Shown here: piece by piece, positions 57,883 through 64,000 of the stretch
Numbering within the stretch: position 1 is the first letter of the stretch
Layout: each line of letters opens with the position of its first letter
Origin: Mycolicibacterium lutetiense
Lineage (GTDB): Bacteria > Actinomycetota > Actinomycetes > Mycobacteriales > Mycobacteriaceae
Assembly (NCBI RefSeq): GCF_017876775.1
Contig: NZ_JAGIOP010000002.1
Location: 4,092,001 to 4,156,000 of the forward strand
Direction of reading: 5' to 3'
DNA length: 64,000 nucleotides
Translations under genes and position numbers: made by a program
The notes under the pieces: generated by a model
What the model saw: only the letters and a program-made list of their open reading frames with translations
Database searches by the model: none
What the model was told of the DNA's origin: nothing

Positions 57883-60800
57883 TCAGGCCGCTCCTGCGGG
57901 CAGGAGCTTTTCGCACAGCAGGTCTGCCAGACCGTGAACGGTGGTGATTCCTGTTGCCGAGATCCGTATTCCAGTTGCGTTCTCGATGCGGGTTCGTAGT
58001 TCAAGAGCTCCCAGTGAATCCATGCCGTACTCGGAGAGGGGGCGGTCCGGGTCGACACTGCGGCGCAGGATCACGCTCACTTGATCGGAGATGACATGCC
58101 GCAATTTGCCGGCCCACTCTTCGGGGGGCAGCTCATCGAGTTCGGCGTGCAGCTTGCTGGTGCCCGTGGAACTTTGGCCGGTTGATCGGAATGCCTCGGC
58201 GAACGGGCTGCGTTCGGCGAACAGGCTCAACCAGGGCGCGCCTGTGATCGGTGCGTAGCCGGTGTACGCCCGGTCGTGACGCAGCAGTGCTTCGAACGCA
58301 TACGCGCCTTCGTCAGGCGCAATGGCGATTCCGGCGCCTTCGGCCAGGTCGGTGCCGCACCCGATCTTCCCCCACGCGCCCCAAGCGATAGCGGAGCCCG
58401 GCAATCCCTTGGACCGGCGCCACAAGCTGAAGGCGTCCAGCCAGCTGTTGGCCGCGGCGTAGGCCCCCTGCCCGGGTGAACCGACCAGCGCCGCCGCCGA
58501 CGAGAACGAGCAGAACCAGTCCAGCGGCTGGTCGGCGGTCGCGGTGTGCAGATTCCACGCGCCGTAGACCTTTGGTGCCCAGTCCCGCTCGATGAGCTCG
58601 TCGGTGATGTTGGTCAGCGCAGCATCCTCGATCACCCCCGCCGCGTGTAACACCCCCCGCACCGGAAGTCCATCGGCGGTTGCCACTGCCACCAATCGTT
58701 CCGCGGTGCTTGCTTCGGCGATGTCGCCGCACTCGACCAGTACGTCGACACCGGTCGCGCGGATGCGATCGAGGATCTTCGACACCGGTGCGCTCGGCTG
58801 TGACCGAGAGGACAGCACGAGACGTCCGCACCCGTTGGCTGCCATTTTCTCGGCCATGAACAACCCAAGGCCTCCGAGTCCACCGGTGACGATGTACGCG
58901 CCGTCCGTCCGGTACACCCGCACCTGAGATGGCGGAACTACAAGCCGGGTGGAGCCGGTGTGCGGGATGTCGAGCACGAGCTTGCCGGTGTGTTGGGCAC
59001 CGCTCATCATCCGGATGGCGGTGGCCGCGTCGTCGAGCGGATAGCGGGTGAACTCGGGCATCGGCAGGTCGCCTTCGGCGCTCAGGAGATACACCGTCGA
59101 CAGCAACTCCCGCAGTTGATCCGGATGGCTGACGGACATCAGCGCCAGGTCGACGGCGTAGAACGAGAGGTTGCGCCGGAAGGGGAAGAGGCCCAGCCGG
59201 GTGTCACCGTAGATGTCCCGCTTGCCGATCTCCACGAATCGCCCACCGAACGCCAGCAATTCGAGGCCGGCCCGCTGGGCGGCACCGGTCACTGAATTGA
59301 GCACGATGTCCACCCCGTATCCCTGGGTGTCCTGGCGTATCCGATCGGCGAACTCCAGGGTCCGGGAGTCGTAGACATGCTCAACGCCCATGTCCCGCAA
59401 CAACTGCCGTCGCTGCTCGCTGCCGGCCGTAGCGAAGATCTCCGCGCCGGCGGCGCGGGCGATTGCCATCGCGGCCTGGCCGACCCCGCCGGTCGCCGAG
59501 TGGATCAGCACCTTGTCGCCCGCCTTGATGCGGGCCATGTCGTTGAGGCCGTAGTAGGCGGTGGCGGTTGCGATGGTCAGTGCCGCCGCCTCGGGGTCGG
59601 ACAACCCGGACGGCAAGGTGGTGGCCAGGCGCGCGTCGCAGGTGACGAACGTGCCCCAACAGCCATCGGCACACAGACCGCCCACATGGTCACCGACGTT
59701 GTGGTCAGTGACGTCGGGTCCGACCGCGGTCACTACCCCGGCGAAGTCGATGCCGAGCTGGGGAAGTTGGCCGTCGAAGGCGGGGTAGCGGCCGAAAGCG
59801 ACCAGTACGTCGGCGAAGTTGATGCTGGACGCGGTCACTGCGACCTCGATCTGCCCCGGACCCGGCGGAACATGTTCGCAGGCTACGAGTTCCATCGACT
59901 CCAGGTCCCCTGGCGTGCGGATCTGCAGCCGCATCCTGTCGCGTTCATGATGGGAGATGGTGGTCTGCCGCTCCTCGGGACGCAGCGGGGCGAGGCACAG
60001 CCGGGCGGCGTACCACCGACCGTTGCGCCATGCGGTCTCGTCCTCATCGGATCCGCTGAGCAACTGTGCGGCCAGCTGCTCCACGTCGACGGTCTGGTCC
60101 ACATCGATCTGCGTGGCGGCCAAATGCGGGTGTTCGGTACCGATGACGCGGATCAGGCCGCGTAGCTCAGCCTGCTCCAGATTGGCCACATCGCCTGCCA
60201 TCACTGTCTGCGCATTGCGGGTCACGACATACAGTCGGGGCAGTTCACCGCGAATCTCCGGCAATTCGCGGGTCATGTGGACCAGATGGCGCACATATTC
60301 ACGCCCCAACAACGGCGACTGTTCGGCGTGGTCACCGTCATTCGGCGCCGCCACGATGACCACCCCGGTGAATCGGCCGGCCCGTAGATGGCTGGCGAGC
60401 TGCTCGCAGGTGCGTGAGTCGTCAGCCTGGTTGGGCCAACTCATGCTGGTGCACAGTGCGCCACGGTCTTTCAGGATGTCGCACAGCTTGTCGGCGACCA
60501 CGTCCGGGCCCGCGGCGGCGCTGATCACCAGCCACGAGCCGGCATCGGGGTATTCCACCTCCGGCAGTTCCCGCTGGCGCCATTCGACGGCGAGCAGTCT
60601 CTCGCTGAGAAGCTGGTCGTCGTGCGCGCTGGCGGATGCGCCGGTGCCCAGACGTAGTCCCTGCACACTCAGCAGCACGGCGCCGTCCGGGTCGAGGACA
60701 TCGATGTCGGCCTCGATGCCCGTGGTGTCAGCGGCGGTCAACCGCGTGTAGCAATAGTGCGCGTTGCGGGCCGGGCCGTACGTGCGTAACCGTCGCACCC

Positions 60801-63800
60801 CCAGCGGCAACCCCAGCACGTCTCCGCCGAGCGCCTGGACATCGGGATGAGCCTCGACCGATTGGAAGCAGGCATCCAGGAGCGCCGGATGTACCCCGTA
60901 CGCGTCCTGTTGTGAGCGGATCGAACGGGGGAGCGCCACCTCGGCGAGCACCGTGCGCGCCTCTGCCTCGCCGGTGTACACGGTCACGAGACCGGTGAAC
61001 GCCGCACTGTACTGAATACCATGCTGGCCCACTCGATTACGCACCTCGGTGCCATCCTCGGCGCAGGGATGGGCGGTCAGGATCGCAGATATGTCGTAGC
61101 TGGGCGGAATCTCATCCGCCGCGGCCCGCAGGACAGCCGTCGCGTGCCGCGCCTGCTGGCCCTCCTCGTCGGTTTCGACGTTGAAGCCGGCGACGCCGGG
61201 AGACGATACCGTTGCCGAGGCGCTGACCACCGTCTGCTCCTCCAGCAGTAACGCCCGCTCAAACCGGATGTCGCGGACTTCTGAGATCTCACCCACCACA
61301 GTCCGGGCGGCAGCCAGCGCCATCTCGCAGTACGCGGCGCCAGGAAGCACGGGGACCGAGCGAACCTGGTGATCTGCCAGCCACGGCTGGGCGGCAGTGC
61401 CGACATCGGCCTGCCACACGTAGCGTTCCGGCTCCTCGTGCAGTCGGACATTGGCTCCCAACAGCGGATGCACTGCGATGGTGCAACCGCCATGGGTCGG
61501 CGCTTCCTGGCCGCCGCCGCTGAGCCACAGCCGGCGGTGCGTCCAGGACGGTAGCGGCGCGTCCACCAGCTGACCACTCGGGCACAGCACCGAGAAGTCG
61601 ACCTCGGCGCCGGCACTGTGAAGGTCGATCAGGAGCCCGCGCAGTCCGTTCGGCATTGAAAGCTGTCGGCGCATCGCGGCCAGGGCGGCCATCGGTGTTT
61701 CGCGGCCGGCGGCGGTCTGTTCCAGGGCCCGGGTGAGCAGCGGATGCGGCGAAAGTTCGGCGAAGACGCGGTGGCCGTCCTCCAGCGCAGCCTGTACCGC
61801 GGTGGCGAAGCGCACCATCTTGCGCATGTTGGTCACCCAGTACTGCGCATCGCACACCGGCTGCTCCCGTGGATCGAACAGGGTCGCCGAATAGAACGGG
61901 ATCTCCGGTGTCATGGGTTTGAGATCTGCGAGCGCCTCGGTGAGATCGCTGACGATCGGTTCCACCTGAGGTGAATGGAAGGCCACATCGACGGGGACTT
62001 CGCGGGCCAAGATCCCACGTTGTTCCCAGTCCGCCACCAGGTCTCGCACCGTCTGTGTTGTACCTGCGACGACAGTGGACTGCGGCGAAGCCACCACCGC
62101 CACCACAACGTCGTTGATGCCGCGGCCGGTCAACTCCGAAAGCACCTGTTTGGCAGGCAGTTCCACGGCCGCAGTGGCGCCCTTGCCGGCGATTCGGGAC
62201 ATCAGCGCAGACCGGCGGCAGATGAGTCGCAGCCCGTCCTCGAGCGAAAGCGCCCCGGCGACGACAGCTGCTGCACCTTCGCCCAGGGAGTGGCCGATGA
62301 CCGCACCGGGGTGCACACCATGCGCACGCATGGTGGCGGCCATGGCGACCTGCATGGTGAACAATGTCGGCTGCAACCGGCCCTGACCGCTGACGGTTTC
62401 CCCCGACGACATCGCCTCGGTCACAGAGAATCCCGACTCTGATGCGATGATCGGTTCGGCCTGCGCCACGGTCGCTGCGAACACCGGTTCCGTCACCAGC
62501 AGATCGGCGCCCATTCCTGCCCATTGCGAACCCTGACCGGAGAACACCCATACCGGCCCTCGATCGTCGCGCCCCACGGCGGCTTGATAGGGGGTATCGC
62601 CGTCGGCGACCTCGCGTAAGGCGGCAATAAGTTCTGGTCGGCTACCCGCGCTGACGGCGGTGCGTACCGGCCGATGAACGCGACGACGGGCCAAGGTGTA
62701 GGCCAGATCCGTCAGGCCGACATCGTCGTGTGCTTGTGTCCAGTCGGCGAGCCGGCCCGCGGTGCGGCGCAGCTCTTCGGCCGAGGTGGATGACAGCGGG
62801 AACAGTAAGGACGCAGGCGACTGGGCCGGCCCGGGTTCCGACGCCGGTACCGGGGCCTGCTCCACGATCGCGTGAACGTTGGTACCCGAAAGTCCATAGG
62901 AGGACACTGCTGCGCGTCGGGGGTGGTGCCCGTTGGTGCACCACGGTGTGGTCTCCTGCGGGACAAAGAGATTGGTCGGAATCTCGGCGAGCTTGTCGGG
63001 CAGGCGGGTGAAATGCAGGTTCTGTGGAACCTCGCCGTGCTGCACGGCGAGGACCGCCTTCATCAGCCCGACAGCACCCGAGGCCGCCTGGGCATGTCCG
63101 AGATTGGTCTTCACCGACGCGAGTGCACAGGGGCCGTCGATGCCGTAAACCTTGGCCAGACTGGCGTATTCGATGGGGTCACCCACCGGTGTCCCGGTGC
63201 CGTGCGCCTCGACCATTCCGACGGTGCCGGGATCCACCCCGGCTGCGGTCAGGGCCGCCCGATAGACCGCGGTCTGGGCGGCTTCCGACGGGGTCGCGAT
63301 GTTCACGGTACGACCGTCTTGATTGGCGGCTGTTCCACGTATGACGGCGAGAATGCGGTCGCCGTCCCTCATGGCGTCGGACAGTCGTTTGAGCAACACC
63401 ACGACACAGCCTTCACCGCTTACGAACCCGTCGGCCGCGACATCGAAGGCGTGGCAGTGCCCGGTCGCCGACAGCATGCCCTCGGCTGAACCCGAAGCGA
63501 ACTTGCGCGGGTCCAACGCCAGTGTGGCGCCGCCCGCCAGAGCGAAATCGCTCTCGCCCTCGTGCAGGCTGCGACACGCCAGGTGGACCGCCGTCAGGCC
63601 GGACGAGCATGCTGTGTCTACCGTGAGCGCAGGGCCGTGCACCCCGAGCGCGTAAGCGATCCGGCCGGAGGCCAGGCTGAAGTTGTTGCCGCTGAAGCCA
63701 TATGCCGCCTCCAGGACCTGAGCGTCGGCTGCCAGCATCTGGTAGTCGGCGTGCGTCAGTCCGACGAACACACCTGTCAGTGAGTTGGCAAGCTCATCAC

Positions 63801-64000
63801 GAGTGAGTCCGGCGTGCTCCATGGCTTCCCAGGCGGTCTCCAGCAACAACCGCTGCTGCGGATCGAGTGCGACACCTTCACGTTCGTTGATGCCGAAGAA
63901 CTCAGCGTCGAAGCCGGCAACGTCGTCGAGGAACGCACCCCACTTCGACACCGACCGACCGGGCACCCCCGACTCCGGGTCGTAGTATTCGTCCGCGTCC
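57883..64000 (-). CDS. Highly reducing type I polyketide synthase (KS-AT-DH-ER-KR-ACP), 5' end outside window
   Basis: The frame is open to the right edge (upstream codons read [11 protein letters not shown], normal early KS sequence), so about 2,040 residues are present and the start is missing. KS: Cys in DTACSS (about 63610), His in EAHGTGTP and KTNLGH. AT: GHSLGEG nucleophile and VAFHS. DH: ADHQV histidine and [26 protein letters not shown] with SFSSAA and [19 protein letters not shown]. The order and sequence are of the mycobacterial mycocerosic-acid-synthase/Pks2 group, which elongates fatty acyl starters iteratively. The AT has VAFH where methylmalonyl-using relatives typically have VASH, suggesting malonyl-CoA and a straight chain. 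Proposed role: making or extending the long acyl chain used by the NRPS-A starter C domain (inference). Confidence 0.9.
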   Translation of the reverse strand, partial: DADEYYDPESGVPGRSVSKWGAFLDDVAGFDAEFFGINEREGVALDPQQRLLLETAWEAMEHAGLTRDELANSLTGVFVGLTHADYQMLAADAQVLEAAYGFSGNNFSLASGRIAYALGVHGPALTVDTACSSGLTAVHLACRSLHEGESDFALAGGATLALDPRKFASGSAEGMLSATGHCHAFDVAADGFVSGEGCVVVLLKRLSDAMRDGDRILAVIRGTAANQDGRTVNIATPSEAAQTAVYRAALTAAGVDPGTVGMVEAHGTGTPVGDPIEYASLAKVYGIDGPCALASVKTNLGHAQAASGAVGLMKAVLAVQHGEVPQNLHFTRLPDKLAEIPTNLFVPQETTPWCTNGHHPRRAAVSSYGLSGTNVHAIVEQAPVPASEPGPAQSPASLLFPLSSTSAEELRRTAGRLADWTQAHDDVGLTDLAYTLARRRVHRPVRTAVSAGSRPELIAALREVADGDTPYQAAVGRDDRGPVWVFSGQGSQWAGMGADLLVTEPVFAATVAQAEPIIASESGFSVTEAMSSGETVSGQGRLQPTLFTMQVAMAATMRAHGVHPGAVIGHSLGEGAAAVVAGALSLEDGLRLICRRSALMSRIAGKGATAAVELPAKQVLSELTGRGINDVVVAVVASPQSTVVAGTTQTVRDLVADWEQRGILAREVPVDVAFHSPQVEPIVSDLTEALADLKPMTPEIPFYSATLFDPREQPVCDAQYWVTNMRKMVRFATAVQAALEDGHRVFAELSPHPLLTRALEQTAAGRETPMAALAAMRRQLSMPNGLRGLLIDLHSAGAEVDFSVLCPSGQLVDAPLPSWTHRRLWLSGGGQEAPTHGGCTIAVHPLLGANVRLHEEPERYVWQADVGTAAQPWLADHQVRSVPVLPGAAYCEMALAAARTVVGEISEVRDIRFERALLLEEQTVVSASATVSSPGVAGFNVETDEEGQQARHATAVLRAAADEIPPSYDISAILTAHPCAEDGTEVRNRVGQHGIQYSAAFTGLVTVYTGEAEARTVLAEVALPRSIRSQQDAYGVHPALLDACFQSVEAHPDVQALGGDVLGLPLGVRRLRTYGPARNAHYCYTRLTAADTTGIEADIDVLDPDGAVLLSVQGLRLGTGASASAHDDQLLSERLLAVEWRQRELPEVEYPDAGSWLVISAAAGPDVVADKLCDILKDRGALCTSMSWPNQADDSRTCEQLASHLRAGRFTGVVIVAAPNDGDHAEQSPLLGREYVRHLVHMTRELPEIRGELPRLYVVTRNAQTVMAGDVANLEQAELRGLIRVIGTEHPHLAATQIDVDQTVDVEQLAAQLLSGSDEDETAWRNGRWYAARLCLAPLRPEERQTTISHHERDRMRLQIRTPGDLESMELVACEHVPPGPGQIEVAVTASSINFADVLVAFGRYPAFDGQLPQLGIDFAGVVTAVGPDVTDHNVGDHVGGLCADGCWGTFVTCDARLATTLPSGLSDPEAAALTIATATAYYGLNDMARIKAGDKVLIHSATGGVGQAAMAIARAAGAEIFATAGSEQRRQLLRDMGVEHVYDSRTLEFADRIRQDTQGYGVDIVLNSVTGAAQRAGLELLAFGGRFVEIGKRDIYGDTRLGLFPFRRNLSFYAVDLALMSVSHPDQLRELLSTVYLLSAEGDLPMPEFTRYPLDDAATAIRMMSGAQHTGKLVLDIPHTGSTRLVVPPSQVRVYRTDGAYIVTGGLGGLGLFMAEKMAANGCGRLVLSSRSQPSAPVSKILDRIRATGVDVLVECGDIAEASTAERLVAVATADGLPVRGVLHAAGVIEDAALTNITDELIERDWAPKVYGAWNLHTATADQPLDWFCSFSSAAALVGSPGQGAYAAANSWLDAFSLWRRSKGLPGSAIAWGAWGKIGCGTDLAEGAGIAIAPDEGAYAFEALLRHDRAYTGYAPITGAPWLSLFAERSPFAEAFRSTGQSSTGTSKLHAELDELPPEEWAGKLRHVISDQVSVILRRSVDPDRPLSEYGMDSLGALELRTRIENATGIRISATGITTVHGLADLLCEKLLPAGAA

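Overview
The window is GC-rich DNA that I read as a rapidly growing mycobacterium (Mycobacterium fortuitum group or a close relative). The signs are MbtH-led giant NRPS genes, a mycocerosic-acid-synthase-like PKS, a Sap/Gap family lipid-export membrane protein, actinobacterial htpG, and IS1634 and ISL3 family elements. Almost all of it is one lipopeptide locus.

Layout. 1-1564: 3' part of an IS1634-type transposase. 1565-2328: non-coding, with a conserved block upstream of the operon. 2329-36607 (+): apparent operon of an MbtH-like protein, NRPS-A (five modules, starter C domain first, extra C domain last), NRPS-B (four modules plus thioesterase), a condensation/WS-DGAT-like acyltransferase and an ICMT-like membrane methyltransferase. 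36904-39531 (-): a second acyltransferase, a second ICMT-like methyltransferase and a truncated third one. 39615-41567 (-): htpG. 42540-56567 (+): a second MbtH gene and NRPS-C, a paralogue of NRPS-B whose thioesterase is split by a complete 1457-bp ISL3 element with perfect 14-bp ends and an 8-bp target duplication. 56611-57423 (-): Sap/Gap family membrane protein. 57883-64000 (-): highly reducing type I PKS (KS-AT-DH-ER-KR-ACP), cut by the right edge.

How it works together. NRPS-A plus NRPS-B make nine modules. Adenylation domains 1, 3 and 4 share one selectivity signature. Domains 2 and 5 share another and alone carry N-methyltransferases. Domains 6 and 7 share a threonine-like signature, and 8 and 9 are each different. 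There are no epimerisation domains. The pattern X-(NMe)Y-X-X-(NMe)Y-Z-Z-W-V is that of fortuitine, the acyl-nonapeptide methyl ester of M. fortuitum, which I recall as acyl-Val-MeLeu-Val-Val-MeLeu-Thr(OAc)-Thr(OAc)-Ala-Pro-OMe. The acyltransferases are natural candidates for O-acetylating the threonines, the ICMT-like enzymes for the terminal methyl ester, the PKS for the fatty chain, and the Sap/Gap protein for export. I propose that this window is the fortuitine (or a very close relative) gene cluster. The assignment is an inference from module logic, not a database match.

The second half looks like a decayed duplicate of the same operon. Upstream of NRPS-C lie copies of the promoter-proximal block, of mbtH and of the first codons of NRPS-A, joined directly to an NRPS-B-like gene. 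This suggests that an NRPS-A copy was deleted, after which ISL3 disrupted the thioesterase.
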